DNA of 40,973 nt from DATBGE01 sp036558125 (lineage in GTDB: Bacteria; Gemmatimonadota; Gemmatimonadetes; Gemmatimonadales; GWC2-71-9). The position numbers were made by a program, and so were the translations under genes. The stretch is from assembly GCA_036558125.1 (NCBI GenBank), contig DATBGE010000141.1, positions 1-40,973 of the forward strand, read 5' to 3'. Shown piece after piece: positions 1-6,522 of this stretch; the first letter of the stretch is position 1, and each line of letters starts with the position of its first letter. The notes beneath the pieces are model-generated. The model saw nothing but the letters and a program-made list of their open reading frames with translations. It did not search any database and was not told the DNA's origin.

Positions 1-122
1 CGGAGATCGGCCCGATGGGCCCGCTCGTAGGTTTGAATGTCCTTGAAGCGCCCCTTCGCGTCGCGAACCGCGTAGAGCTTCTTCCCGGACGAGCTGCGAT
101 GTGTCGTGCGCCTGCTGGGCAT
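1..122 (-). CDS. Small basic conserved protein, C-terminus cut by window edge
   Basis: The start codon is at 122 on the minus strand, behind a strong purine-rich ribosome site (GGAAGGAGA) seven bases upstream. Forty codons are visible before the window ends. The protein is very basic at its N-terminus and contains the stretch KLYAVRDAKGRFKDIQTYER, which I recognise as the core of a recurrent, unnamed small bacterial protein of about 50-60 residues. No enzymatic motif is visible and the function is unknown. The next gene upstream on the same strand (YdeI-like) ends about 50 bases away, so co-transcription is possible. Confidence 0.7.
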   Translation of the reverse strand, partial: MPSRRTTHRSSSGKKLYAVRDAKGRFKDIQTYERAHRADL

Positions 123-171
123 TGCTGTCTCCTTCCTGAAACCCACCCATGGTGCGAGGAACGGAACCACA

Positions 172-795
172 TCAGACAATTCTGCGCCCTTTGGCCGACT
201 CGTCAATAATCCTTTGGAGCCGTTTGGCACGGGTCTCTTCTCTTGCGGCGCTCACGATGTAATGGGTCACGGCCCGCCGGTACCAGGGGGCCTGAGCCTG
301 AAAGAACGCCCAGGCCTTCTTGTTGGCCCGAAACTTCTTCTCCTGCCCCGGCTCGAGTTTCGAATGGAATCGCTGCTCGTAGGAGTAGATCCGGGACTTC
401 TCATCCGAGCGCTTGGCGAAGGCCGCGAGGCCCGCCTCATGCATATGGCCCAAAGCCTCCAGCGCGGCGACACGCTTGATGTTGATGGAGCTCCAGATGC
501 TCCCCTTCTGCCGCGGGGTAAAACGAATGGTATAACTCAGGTCGTCTACTCGTCTCCGAATGCCGTCGATCCAGCCAAAGCACAGCGCCTGATCCACCGA
601 TTCAGGCCAGGTGATGCTCGGCTTGCCCGAGTCCCGCTTATAGAAGCCGACCAGCAGCTCGGGAGCGCTGGCGTGATGCTTGGAGAGCCAGGCCCTGAAC
701 TGGGCGGGCTCGGCGAAGAAAGTGGGCTTCGCCGGCGCTTTCTTCCCCGGCGCGCGAGGCTTACCCGCCACCTGCCGTTGAGTCCACGGGATCAC
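172..795 (-). CDS. YdeI/OmpD-associated family protein
   Basis: The 207-residue product matches the YdeI/OmpD-associated (bacteriocin-protection-like) family. Supporting stretches are the N-terminal FRAWLSKHHASAPELLVGFYK, the central SVDQALCFGWIDGIRR with its invariant Cys-Phe-Gly-Trp-Ile-Asp core, the FTPRQKGSIWSSIN block, and a C-terminal YRRAVTHYIVSAAREETRAKR helix typical of the family. It is probably cytosolic; its biochemical role is not established in the family. The ATG at 795 overlaps the end of the upstream ferredoxin-like gene by 35 bases. A GTG near 771 would shorten the overlap to about 11 bases, so the exact start is uncertain. The overlap suggests translational coupling with that gene. 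Confidence 0.85.
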   Translation of the reverse strand: MIPWTQRQVAGKPRAPGKKAPAKPTFFAEPAQFRAWLSKHHASAPELLVGFYKRDSGKPSITWPESVDQALCFGWIDGIRRRVDDLSYTIRFTPRQKGSIWSSINIKRVAALEALGHMHEAGLAAFAKRSDEKSRIYSYEQRFHSKLEPGQEKKFRANKKAWAFFQAQAPWYRRAVTHYIVSAAREETRAKRLQRIIDESAKGRRIV

Positions 796-1018
796 CCGGC
801 TTCGGAGGCCATTGAACCTGTAAAGCGCCGGACGGACAGCGGGCGACCTGATCAGCCACAGCCTGGGCCGAGGCGAGCTCGGGCCTCACCCAGCGCTTAC
901 GGCGGACATCAAACACCTCGGGCAGCCCGCGCACGCAGACCCCCGAGTGGAGACAACGATTCGGATCGAAGGTGACGGTGATTTCCGGGGTCTCGTAGAC
1001 CTGCAGTCGCTTTGGCAT
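761..1018 (-). CDS. Divergent mono-cluster 4Fe-4S ferredoxin-like protein (YjdI type)
   Basis: This 85-residue protein begins at the ATG at 1018, chosen because GGGGAGGAGAAG sits just upstream; an in-frame ATG further upstream lacks such a site. The sequence carries ITVTFDPNRCLHSGVCVRGLPEVFD and a later ARCPSGAL, the cysteine pattern of the divergent 4Fe-4S mono-cluster domain (PF06902) found in YjdI-like proteins. Four cysteines are visible: two in RCLHSGVC, and one in the later RCPSGAL, so one ligand spacing departs from a classical CxxCxxC ferredoxin. It likely carries electrons or acts as an iron-sulfur accessory protein. It overlaps the following YdeI-like gene and is probably co-translated with it. 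Confidence 0.8.
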   Translation of the reverse strand: MPKRLQVYETPEITVTFDPNRCLHSGVCVRGLPEVFDVRRKRWVRPELASAQAVADQVARCPSGALQVQWPPKPGDPVDSTAGGG

Positions 1019-1068
1019 GCCGCTTCTCCTCCCCTGACCTCTCACTCTTACTCCTCACTCCTCACTCC

Positions 1069-1413
1069 TCACTTCCCATCCCCCACCGGCCCAATCTGAT
1101 CCGCGATCGCACGGGCCAGCGACTGCAGCTCGGCGTGTTCCGGATGCCGAATCTGTTTGGCCAGGCCGGCCTGCACCCCTCGAAGACTTTCGATTGCTCG
1201 CCGCAGCTTAAGGCGTTCCACCCGGAGCGGCGCGACGGCGCCATAGCCGGCCGCGAGGATCGCCCACATGCTGGTCCGCAGCGAGTCAACCGAATTCTTC
1301 AGGTCCTCGAGGCCGGCTGGAGCGGCGGGCGCACGGGCCAACCGGGCCTCGACCTCGTTGAGCAGGGCACCGAGCGCGGTCAATTGCTGGGCCAGCGGTT
1401 CGTCCTGGGTCAT
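1069..1413 (-). CDS. Hypothetical helical/coiled-coil protein
   Basis: The product from the ATG at 1413 is about 114 residues and almost entirely predicted helical, with heptad-like Leu/Ala spacing (LTALGALLNEVEARLARAP, then LEDLKNSVDSLRTSMWAIL) and a second half rich in Arg/Leu (LRVERLKLRRAIESLRGVQ). One moderately hydrophobic stretch, MWAILAAGYGAVAPL, might touch the membrane but is short. I do not recognise a named family. The Shine-Dalgarno region is weak, and an in-frame ATG at 1455 would add 14 residues that look less protein-like. It lies 50 bases upstream of the ferredoxin-like gene on the same strand. Confidence 0.55.
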   Translation of the reverse strand: MTQDEPLAQQLTALGALLNEVEARLARAPAAPAGLEDLKNSVDSLRTSMWAILAAGYGAVAPLRVERLKLRRAIESLRGVQAGLAKQIRHPEHAELQSLARAIADQIGPVGDGK

Positions 1414-1480
1414 GCGTCGCTCATTGGATGAGGATCGGGTGAAAGTCACCGGCAATCAGGATCCGGTATACAAACTACAT

Positions 1481-1610
1481 ACCGCGGATGACGCGGAACA
1501 CGCTGAGCACCCGGACAAGGTGATTTTCGGAGTTGATCCGATCAAGCAACGAACACCTATCACATTTCCGCGCATTCCGGGTGCTCCGCGTTGTCGCGGT
1601 AGGCAGTTAA
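1481..1610. repeat. Palindromic repeat element, copy 1 (CCGCGGATGACGCGGA family)
   Basis: The left end holds ACCGCGGATGACGCGGA (1481-1497). The right end holds CCGCGTTGTCGCGGTAGGCAGTTA in inverted orientation (about 1586-1609). An internal perfect 11-base inverted pair, GAGCACCCGGA and TCCGGGTGCTC, lies inside. The ends match those of a second copy near 9556-9803. No coding capacity is visible. Confidence 0.7.
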
Positions 1611-1651
1611 AGACTGGCGAGCGGTGAATACAGAAAATATCCCTTTCTCCC

Positions 1652-2037
1652 TCAACGCACCTCCTCCTCTGGCTCGGGCCAGCCCGGTTGCATCGGGGCC
1701 AGCGCGGTGAGCGGAAAGGAAGGCCGGGCCAACGGCCGGACTGCGAGAGACATCAGCGCGATCGGGTCGTCGTCCCCCGCGATACGATTGCGATTCAACT
1801 CGCCGCACCGGAGACACTTGTGGACCAGGGTCCATTCGCCGTCGGGACGAGGCGCGATCGCCGTGGTTCCATGATGCCGCCACAGTCCGCGGACCGGTCT
1901 CCCGGTTCCCCATCGAGGTGACGACTCCACAGGCAAATTGGGCAATGATTCCGGTGACGCGTACCGGGAGCGGTACGGGGAACCGAAAAGTTACAATGAC
2001 CGCAGGTGAAGGGACGGTCAGGAGACTGAGACGACAT
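1652..2037 (-). pseudogene. RNHCP-domain zinc-ribbon protein, single-base frameshift
   Basis: The N-terminal part from the ATG at 2037 reads FTCGHCNFSVP, then RNHCPICLWSRHLDGEPGD and ADCGGIMEP, which defines the RNHCP domain. The expected continuation (DGEWTLVHKCLRCGELNRNR) is in a different frame that starts at about 1865 and ends at 1652. The total span of 386 bases is one short of a multiple of three, so one missing base next to the MEP codons (about 1864-1866) explains everything; restoring it would give a 128-residue protein with both Cys pairs. GAGG lies about ten bases before the start. It is either a recent pseudogene or an assembly error. Function of RNHCP proteins is unknown; the Cys/His pattern suggests zinc and perhaps RNA or ribosome contact. 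Confidence 0.8.
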
Positions 2038-2217
2038 GGAAAGACCTCGCTCGACCAGGATTCGTGAGCCGGTTTAGCGGCAGAAGACGACACGAAACCC
2101 CGCCCGGACGGGGAGCGAGAACTCTCAGGCTGTTGGGGCTTTCGACCCCGGAGACTTAGGGCTCGGCTCCGCGACCGTGCGGGAGCGAGCCAAGGATGGC
2201 GTGCGGAGGGGGACAGA
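2038..2217 (-). promoter_or_regulatory. Structured untranslated region ahead of the RNHCP gene
   Basis: This 180-base gap between the GNAT stop and the RNHCP start contains three consecutive hairpins. They are CCCCG/CGGGG at 2098-2113, GGGG/CCCC with a seven-base loop at 2135-2149, and a long imperfect stem of GGCTCG-CTCCGC with GCGGGAG-CGAGCC at 2160-2191. There is no T-run on the minus strand after any of them, so they do not look like a simple intrinsic terminator. They may form a structured 5' leader of the RNHCP mRNA. Confidence 0.45.
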
Positions 2218-2739
2218 CTATCGGGAGGCGACGTTCCGATACAGCCGGTAGAGGAGGAACCTCATCCCGTCATGATCCACGATCCCTTCCGAGGTCATCC
2301 CGACTTTCTCCAGCACGTGCTGCGATCCCTGATTCTGCGGAGTGGTCAGCGCGACCAGCGACGTGACCTGAAGTTCATCGAAGCCTATCGCGACGCATTT
2401 CCGTGCGACCTCAGTGGCGAGACCCCGACCCCAGAAGGCGGGGAGAAATCCGTATCCGATTTCCACCTCGTCACGCCCCTCGACCAGGAGATGGCGGACA
2501 CAGGCCCGCCCGGCGATCACGTCGGATACAGCGTCTCGCAGTATCCACAGTCCAAATCCGTAATTGGCCCAATGCGCCAGGTTCCGCTCCAGGTAGGCCT
2601 GGGTTCCGGCCTCGTCCCGCGGGCCACCCAGATGGCCCATCATCACCGGATCCCCATCCATCAGCCGCAGGTCCGCCCAGTGATCGCGCGCGAGCCGTTC
2701 GGCCCGGAGCCGTGTGGTAGAAAAGCGCTCGAGTGTCAT
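2218..2739 (-). CDS. GNAT family N-acetyltransferase (RimJ/RimL-like)
   Basis: The 173-residue product starts at the ATG at 2739, eight bases after the RidA stop codon, so the two genes are likely co-translated. It follows the RimJ/RimL layout: an N-terminal TTRLRAERLARDHWADLRLM, a central FGLWILRDAVSDVIAGRACVRH, then EVEIGYGFLPAFWGRGLATEVARKCV, which is the acetyl-CoA-binding motif A (R/Q-x-x-G-x-A here as WGRGLA). The C-terminal TTPQNQGSQHVLEKVGMTSEG fits the usual Asn and Phe/Leu-E-KxGF block. It should transfer acetyl from acetyl-CoA to an amine, perhaps a protein N-terminus or a small molecule; the substrate cannot be inferred. A longer upstream start is out of the way of the family N-terminus. 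Confidence 0.88.
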   Translation of the reverse strand: MTLERFSTTRLRAERLARDHWADLRLMDGDPVMMGHLGGPRDEAGTQAYLERNLAHWANYGFGLWILRDAVSDVIAGRACVRHLLVEGRDEVEIGYGFLPAFWGRGLATEVARKCVAIGFDELQVTSLVALTTPQNQGSQHVLEKVGMTSEGIVDHDGMRFLLYRLYRNVASR

Positions 2740-2746
2740 TCCCGAT

Positions 2747-3214
2747 TCACTCGCTCGGCTCGATGACTCGAAGGAGCATGTCCAGCTGAACCGCGGCGCC
2801 GAACGGCAATTGGTTGACGCCGGTCGCGGTGCGCGCGTGTCGTCCCGGCGGCCCCAGCAGCTCGACCACGAGGTCCGATGCGCCGTCGAGAACCTCCGGC
2901 TGGGCGATGAAGGTTGGCGCCGAGCGCACGAACCCATGCAGGCGTTCCACCGAAACGATGCGGTCGAGATCGCCGATGTCGTGCTTGATGATCGCGAGGA
3001 GATCCAGCATGGTATCTCGGGCGGCGAGCTTTGCGTGGGCGGTATCGATCTCGCTGCCCACCTCGCCTCGTAGCGCACTGACCTTGCCGGAAACGAAGAG
3101 CAGGTCGCCCGATTGTTTGGTCGAGAGGTAATTCGCGACGGGCGGCTTGGGCGGAGGCAACGTCAGGCCCAGCTCCTTCAGCCGGGCTTCCACTCGGCTG
3201 CCGCTAGAACTCAT
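2747..3214 (-). CDS. RidA family protein (YjgF/YER057c/UK114)
   Basis: The 155-residue product has the RidA-like order: RLKELGLTLPPPKPPVANYLSTKQSGDLLFVSGKVS at the N-terminus, KLAARDTMLDLLAIIKHDIGDLDRIVSVERLHGFV in the middle, and QLPFGAAVQLDMLLRVIE at the end. This longer, Pro-rich N-terminal version belongs to the UK114-like subgroup rather than classical RidA. The final segment lacks the canonical RVEIEA Arg that binds the substrate carboxylate in classical RidA imine deaminases, so enzyme activity is doubtful. It is followed after eight bases by the GNAT gene. A role in detoxifying reactive enamine or imine metabolites is only inferred from the family. Confidence 0.88.
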   Translation of the reverse strand: MSSSGSRVEARLKELGLTLPPPKPPVANYLSTKQSGDLLFVSGKVSALRGEVGSEIDTAHAKLAARDTMLDLLAIIKHDIGDLDRIVSVERLHGFVRSAPTFIAQPEVLDGASDLVVELLGPPGRHARTATGVNQLPFGAAVQLDMLLRVIEPSE

Positions 3215-3331
3215 GCATCAAGGTCGGTAGATAGTAGAGCAGAAAGAGGAGCGGAAGGCGCCCAGGAGCGCTGCGACCCATGCCTTCCGCCTCAAGGGGT
3301 CGGCGCGGATCGCGGCAAACACCAGCGCCAA

Positions 3332-3559
3332 TCAGCTCAGACCCTCGACCGAACAATCCCTGATCCTGCCGTCGATGATGCGGCGCCCATGATTACAGCA
3401 CCCGGTAATTGCGGCCCGTTCCGTCGCATAGGTGAGGGCTCCCGTGAACACCCTCAATCCGTATGAGCCGTGGATGGACAGGTCCAGAGTCCATCGCCCC
3501 GAACCGCGGATCTGAAACGTCCGTGGCGTAATGGTGAAGCCCTTGTAACACTCGGACAC
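3332..3559 (-). CDS. Small conserved-looking hypothetical protein
   Basis: The GTG at 3559 is 13 bases after the stop of the preceding same-strand gene, so the pair looks like an operon. The 75-residue product starts SECYKGFTITPRTFQIRGSGRWTLDLSI, a pattern of alternating beta strands, and ends ATERAAITGCCNHGRRIIDGRIRDCSVEGL with three cysteines. The layout resembles small single-domain beta-alpha proteins in which a short helix with Gly-Arg and Ile-Asp-Gly follows a beta hairpin. I cannot name the family. The ribosome site is weak, so expression probably depends on coupling. Confidence 0.55.
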   Translation of the reverse strand: MSECYKGFTITPRTFQIRGSGRWTLDLSIHGSYGLRVFTGALTYATERAAITGCCNHGRRIIDGRIRDCSVEGLS

Positions 3560-3572
3560 AAAAGTCAGGTCC

Positions 3573-3932
3573 CTAGAATGCCGGTATCACTGGAGCGAGC
3601 TGGTAGAGGTATTTGTCCGTGCGCTTCAGTCCACTCAGACGCCCTTCCTTGGCCAGCCGATCCTGGGCAAAGAACAGCATCGCCCTGACTTTATTCCCGT
3701 GGGCCAGGATCTCTTCCTCGGTACAACCGGATCCGGCGATGAGCGCATCCAGCAACTTCGCGTACCGGTTGCTGTTCTTGATCGCGAGGTCGGGTCCCGA
3801 GATTACATAGCAGAGACGGTCGAACGAACTCTCCCATTGGACGTCGAGCAGCCCGCACGAGGGGGCAGCGCCAGTGGCCGGGGGAAAGGCGGTGGCGCGC
3901 TTTCGCTTCTGTTCCTGGATTGAGGCTGTCAT
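3573..3932 (-). CDS. Hypothetical protein, unknown family
   Basis: The ATG at 3932 has GGAA nine bases upstream and gives 119 residues; an ATG at 3947 would add five more. The N-terminus is basic and probably disordered (EQKRKRATAFPPATG). The rest is a compact helical domain, WESSFDRLCYVISGPDLAIKNSNRYAKLLDALI followed by GCTEEEILAHGNKVRAMLFFAQDRLAKEGRLSGL, with a conserved-looking Gly-Pro-Asp-Leu-Ala and Lys-Asn-Ser-Asn-Arg-Tyr. I do not recognise a family. It is divergent to the cold-shock gene and heads a likely two-gene operon. Confidence 0.55.
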   Translation of the reverse strand: MTASIQEQKRKRATAFPPATGAAPSCGLLDVQWESSFDRLCYVISGPDLAIKNSNRYAKLLDALIAGSGCTEEEILAHGNKVRAMLFFAQDRLAKEGRLSGLKRTDKYLYQLAPVIPAF

Positions 3933-4123
3933 GTCTGATTCCTGCATGAATGGCCCGGCGAAGGGGGAACGCCGGGAGGTATCGGGCGCCTCCACGAAAG
4001 ATAACCTGACGCCCGCAGTCAGGGGTTCCGTTTGGGGTCCTCGGTTGCCAATCAGGGTACCGCAGCTTATCATTAACCAGCGATCGATGCGCCAGTTGCG
4101 CGGACAAGTTCCGAGTAGACGTA

Positions 4124-4154
4124 AGGGGCCGCAGACTTTCTGCGGTCCCTTTTT
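4124..4154 (+). terminator. Intrinsic-terminator-like hairpin upstream of the cold-shock gene
   Basis: GGGGCCGCAGA (4125-4135) pairs with TCTGCGGTCCC (4139-4149; one G-U) across a short loop, followed by five T residues. There is no plus-strand gene immediately upstream. It sits about 140 bases before the cold-shock start codon, so it could end a small RNA or act as an attenuator in the leader. Confidence 0.65.
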
Positions 4155-4293
4155 GCTTGCGATGGTCGCACACAGCGGCTGGGGAGTCCCCCATCGTTGC
4201 GGGAACACCCCCTCTCGTGAGGGTTGTCACGAGTGATTGCAGTCGAGGCATGCCACTGGCAAAGGCCGCGACTCGAATACCAAGGAGCAGTAC
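4155..4293 (+). promoter_or_regulatory. Structured leader of the cold-shock gene
   Basis: The segment contains a GGGGA/TCCCC hairpin around 4181-4191 and a perfect seven-base inverted repeat CTCGTGA/TCACGAG (4214-4220 and 4227-4233, six-base loop). An AAGGAG ribosome site is at 4282-4287, seven bases before the ATG. Cold-shock mRNAs in other bacteria carry structured leaders that change fold with temperature, so the same role is an inference here. Confidence 0.45.
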
Positions 4294-4512
4294 ATGCGTA
4301 CTACGGGAACGGTCAAATGGTTCAACGATGCCAAGGGCTTCGGCTTCATCACGCCGGAGGACGGTCAGAAGGATTGCTTCGTGCATCATTCGGCCATCAG
4401 CGGTGAGGGCTTCAAGTCGCTCGCCGAGGGTGACCGGGTGGAGTTCGACGTGGTTCAGGGCCCCAAGGGTCCGGCCGCCGAAAAGGTGAGTCGCCTCGGC
4501 GCCGCGAGCTAA
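4294..4512 (+). CDS. Cold-shock protein, CspA family
   Basis: The ATG at 4294 follows AAGGAG by the normal spacing and gives 72 residues, the standard length of a cold-shock protein. RNP1-type KGFGFIT and RNP2-type DCFVHHSAI motifs are present after the canonical GTVKWFNDAKGFGFI beginning, and the C-terminus GPKGPAAEKVSRL is typical. It is a single oligonucleotide-binding-fold domain that binds single-stranded RNA or DNA and melts mRNA structure in the cytoplasm. A longer in-frame start at 4237 would add residues unrelated to the family. It is monocistronic, with its own terminator downstream and a structured leader upstream. Confidence 0.95.
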   Translation: MRTTGTVKWFNDAKGFGFITPEDGQKDCFVHHSAISGEGFKSLAEGDRVEFDVVQGPKGPAAEKVSRLGAAS

Positions 4513-4538
4513 CCCAGACCGAAGATTGTCCCACCTTC

Positions 4539-4576
4539 AGCCGGTCCGACTTCGGTCGGGCCGGCTGACGTGTTTT
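4539..4576 (+). terminator. Rho-independent terminator of the cold-shock gene
   Basis: AGCCGGTCCGAC and GTCGGGCCGGCT form a 12-base stem (one G-U pair) closed by a TTCG tetraloop at 4551-4554. A TTTT run follows at 4573-4576. It lies 27 bases after the cold-shock stop codon. Confidence 0.85.
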
Positions 4577-4586
4577 ACAGGGGGGA

Positions 4587-4949
4587 TCAGTCTCGTGATC
4601 GCTGTGAACGCACTCGACTCGCCGCAGGAGACCGGCGGGGCCGTGTCGGGGGCCAGCCTTGGCGGGACAGATCCACCGTGCCTCGCTGCGAGAACCGCAC
4701 ACCTTCGGCCTCGAGCCTGAGACGCTGGGTGATTCCGGTCCCACCGGGAATGCTTATTCCACCCCGAAAGTTCAGGACCCGATGCCACGGCACTGTGGTG
4801 CCATCGGGAAGTGCCGCCATCGCGTAGCCAACCTGCCGAGCGCCACACCCTATTATCTCGGCGACTGTTCCGTAGGTCGAAACTCTACCCTTGGGGATAC
4901 GGCGGATCACGGCGTAGATGCGGCGGTAGAGGGAGGGGGACTCAGGCAT
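4587..4949 (-). CDS. Alkyltransferase-like protein (ATL), MGMT family without the catalytic Cys
   Basis: The 120-residue product has the MGMT DNA-binding core: RRIYAVIRRIPKGRVSTYGTVAEIIG, then RQVGYAMAALPDG with the minor-groove Arg, and VPWHRVLN at residues 53-60. The active-site Cys of O6-alkylguanine methyltransferases (PCHRV) is replaced by Trp55, as in ATL proteins of the YbaZ/Atl1 type. Such proteins bind O6-alkylguanine, flip it out and recruit nucleotide excision repair instead of removing the alkyl group. The C-terminal RPRRSPAASRVRSQRSRD tail is basic and longer than usual. No ribosome site is visible because an AGCTAATAGCTG repeat abuts the start codon. The GNAT gene lies upstream on the same strand. 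Confidence 0.9.
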   Translation of the reverse strand: MPESPSLYRRIYAVIRRIPKGRVSTYGTVAEIIGCGARQVGYAMAALPDGTTVPWHRVLNFRGGISIPGGTGITQRLRLEAEGVRFSQRGTVDLSRQGWPPTRPRRSPAASRVRSQRSRD

Positions 4950-4990
4950 GGTAACTAATAGCTATAAGCTAATAGCTGACGGCTCACCCT
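4950..4990. repeat. Short repeat of the TAGCTAATAGCT family
   Basis: The stretch contains AGCTAATAGCTGAC (4968-4981). The same AGCTAATAGCTG core recurs at 28791-28802 in the larger palindrome after the ADOP permease. It fills the whole gap between the ATL start and the GNAT stop. Confidence 0.55.
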
Positions 4991-4997
4991 CTGAAGG

Positions 4998-5420
4998 CTA
5001 ACCCAACACCTTCGCGTAGCGTCGCCCTGTCCACTCCCAACCGAGATGCTCATAAAAGGCGTGGGCTCCGTTGCGATGATTCGCCGTCGCGACCACGATC
5101 CGGGGACACCCGTGCTTCCGGGCGTAGTCCTCGGCAATCTCCAGCAGCTCCCGGCCGACGCCTTTGCCTCGTATCCCCTCGGCAACTACCAGAGTCGAGA
5201 CAAGTGCCGTGTCCTGCGAGCGAGTGAGGCTGGGTCCCACTTGGATCGAAACCAGCCCACCGACCTTCCCGGCGACGACCGAGACGAAGACTTCACTGCG
5301 ACCTTCAGCTCGAAGCCGGCGGAGACGTTCGGGCACCTCCGCAGCCGTGGTGGGATAGCCGAGCTGGTCGAGCAACTCGGCGATGACGGCGGCATCGGTA
5401 GTTTCGGCGGTTCGGATCAT
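4998..5420 (-). CDS. GNAT family N-acetyltransferase
   Basis: The ATG at 5420 has GGGAA nine bases upstream and gives a 140-residue single GNAT domain. It begins IRTAETTDAAVIAELLDQLGYPTT, contains the acetyl-CoA pyrophosphate-binding loop ALVSTLVVAEGIRGKGVGRELLEIAEDYAR (R-G-K-G-V-G), and ends with ANHRNGAHAFYEHLGWEWTGRRYAKVL, where Asn-x-x-Ala-x-x-Phe-Tyr is the usual motif B. This layout resembles small AAC(6')-like and ribosomal-style acetyltransferases, but the acceptor is unknown. An ATG further upstream at 5459 would add 13 residues of low plausibility. It is followed by the ATL gene, separated by a short repeat. Confidence 0.88.
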   Translation of the reverse strand: MIRTAETTDAAVIAELLDQLGYPTTAAEVPERLRRLRAEGRSEVFVSVVAGKVGGLVSIQVGPSLTRSQDTALVSTLVVAEGIRGKGVGRELLEIAEDYARKHGCPRIVVATANHRNGAHAFYEHLGWEWTGRRYAKVLG

Positions 5421-5504
5421 CGGGTTCCCACGACATGACGGTTTTTCCGGCCCACCCACGCAATGCCGATGGCACTCCCTCCCACCATCGGCTGGAGGTC
5501 CCGC

Positions 5505-6461
5505 ATGCCTAACAGCCTGTCACGACTGTGTCTAGCCGCGTTGGTCCTGGCGGCGCTTCACTGCAGCAGCGGTACCGGCCCCGGTGGTGGAGGCGGCGGA
5601 GGCGGCAATTCCGGCCTGACAGCCAAGATAGACGGGGCCGCATGGGAAGCGGACGCGATCTCGATCTCGGCCGGGGCGATGGCCGGAATTCCCGGGGGAC
5701 TGCTGATTCTCGGTAGCCAGACGACCGGTGGGGTGACCAGAAGCATCAACATCACCCTTCAGAACATACGAGGGACGGGAACCTACGCGCTGGGAGTAGG
5801 CCCTTCGGTGTATGGTGGGATTGCCTCCGAGGGCGAGGGTTCCGGGGGTGGCGGCAATGCCAACGTCTGGCTCACCCCGCTCGACGGCGTTTCCGGCACG
5901 GTCACGATCACTACTCTGAGCGGCGGGCGGATCGTCGGAACCTTCGAATTCACTGGTGATGCCGACAACAACAACAGCGTCGGTGGAACTCGAACGATTA
6001 CCCAGGGAGTCTTCGATCTTCCCTTTACCGGCACCATTGCTCCAGTGCCCGCCAACGTGGGCAGCGCGATCAGCGCAACCCTGAACGGCGTGCCCTACAA
6101 CGCCTGGGACGCCTTTGGTGCGCTCACGGTCTTTACCGGGGGAGCCGGTGTCGACCTCAACTCTACCAGCTCGGAGAACGCCGTCTCCATTACGCTGGTG
6201 GGAGTCACTGCGCCCGGAACCTATGCACTGAGCAACGTCTCCCCCGAGCAGTTCATCATCGTGGGACTGAACGGGGGCAATGCTTCGAACTGTTGTTGGG
6301 GACTCAACGCCGGAGGCGATGTAGGCAGTGTTACCGTCACCAGCATCACGGCCGATCGAGTGCAGGGTACATTCAGCGGAACGCTTCAGCCTCACCCTGG
6401 CAAGCCGGCATCGCTACCGCTGGTGATCACCAATGGCGTCTTCGACGTGGGGATACAGTAA
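5505..6461 (+). CDS. Exported protein with two tandem beta domains
   Basis: GGAGG precedes the ATG at 5505. The N-terminus LSRLCLAALVLAALHCSS is a signal peptide with a possible lipobox whose residue before Cys (His) is unusual, so lipidation is uncertain. A Gly-rich linker (GGGGGGGG) follows, then two similar halves: LTAKIDGAAWEADAISI ending TQGVFDLPFTG, and ISATLNGVPYNAWDAFGAL ending TNGVFDVGIQ. Each half repeats a pattern of GTYAL and TVTIT strands with a terminal ITxGVFD block, like DUF6252-type beta domains. The tandem duplication is clear by eye. It is probably attached to the outer surface or periplasm; no function is known. Confidence 0.8.
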   Translation: MPNSLSRLCLAALVLAALHCSSGTGPGGGGGGGGNSGLTAKIDGAAWEADAISISAGAMAGIPGGLLILGSQTTGGVTRSINITLQNIRGTGTYALGVGPSVYGGIASEGEGSGGGGNANVWLTPLDGVSGTVTITTLSGGRIVGTFEFTGDADNNNSVGGTRTITQGVFDLPFTGTIAPVPANVGSAISATLNGVPYNAWDAFGALTVFTGGAGVDLNSTSSENAVSITLVGVTAPGTYALSNVSPEQFIIVGLNGGNASNCCWGLNAGGDVGSVTVTSITADRVQGTFSGTLQPHPGKPASLPLVITNGVFDVGIQ

Positions 6462-6522
6462 CCGGACCGGCGAGGGTGCCGGGTTGGTTTCCCCGACGCC
6501 CTCGCCTCCGCTGGCCACGGCC

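Noticed and set aside
1062..1289. A 75-residue minus-strand frame overlapping the helical hypothetical gene
   Set aside because: It is a shifted frame of the same region with no ribosome site and less plausible composition.
2121..2130. ACTCTCAGGC resembling the conserved end of a glycine riboswitch
   Set aside because: The required GGAGAG start and downstream plus-strand gene are missing, so the short match is probably chance within the hairpin region.
5532..6395. A 287-residue minus-strand frame opposite the exported beta-domain gene
   Set aside because: It lacks a ribosome site and shows no motif; the plus-strand gene has a signal peptide and duplicated domains.
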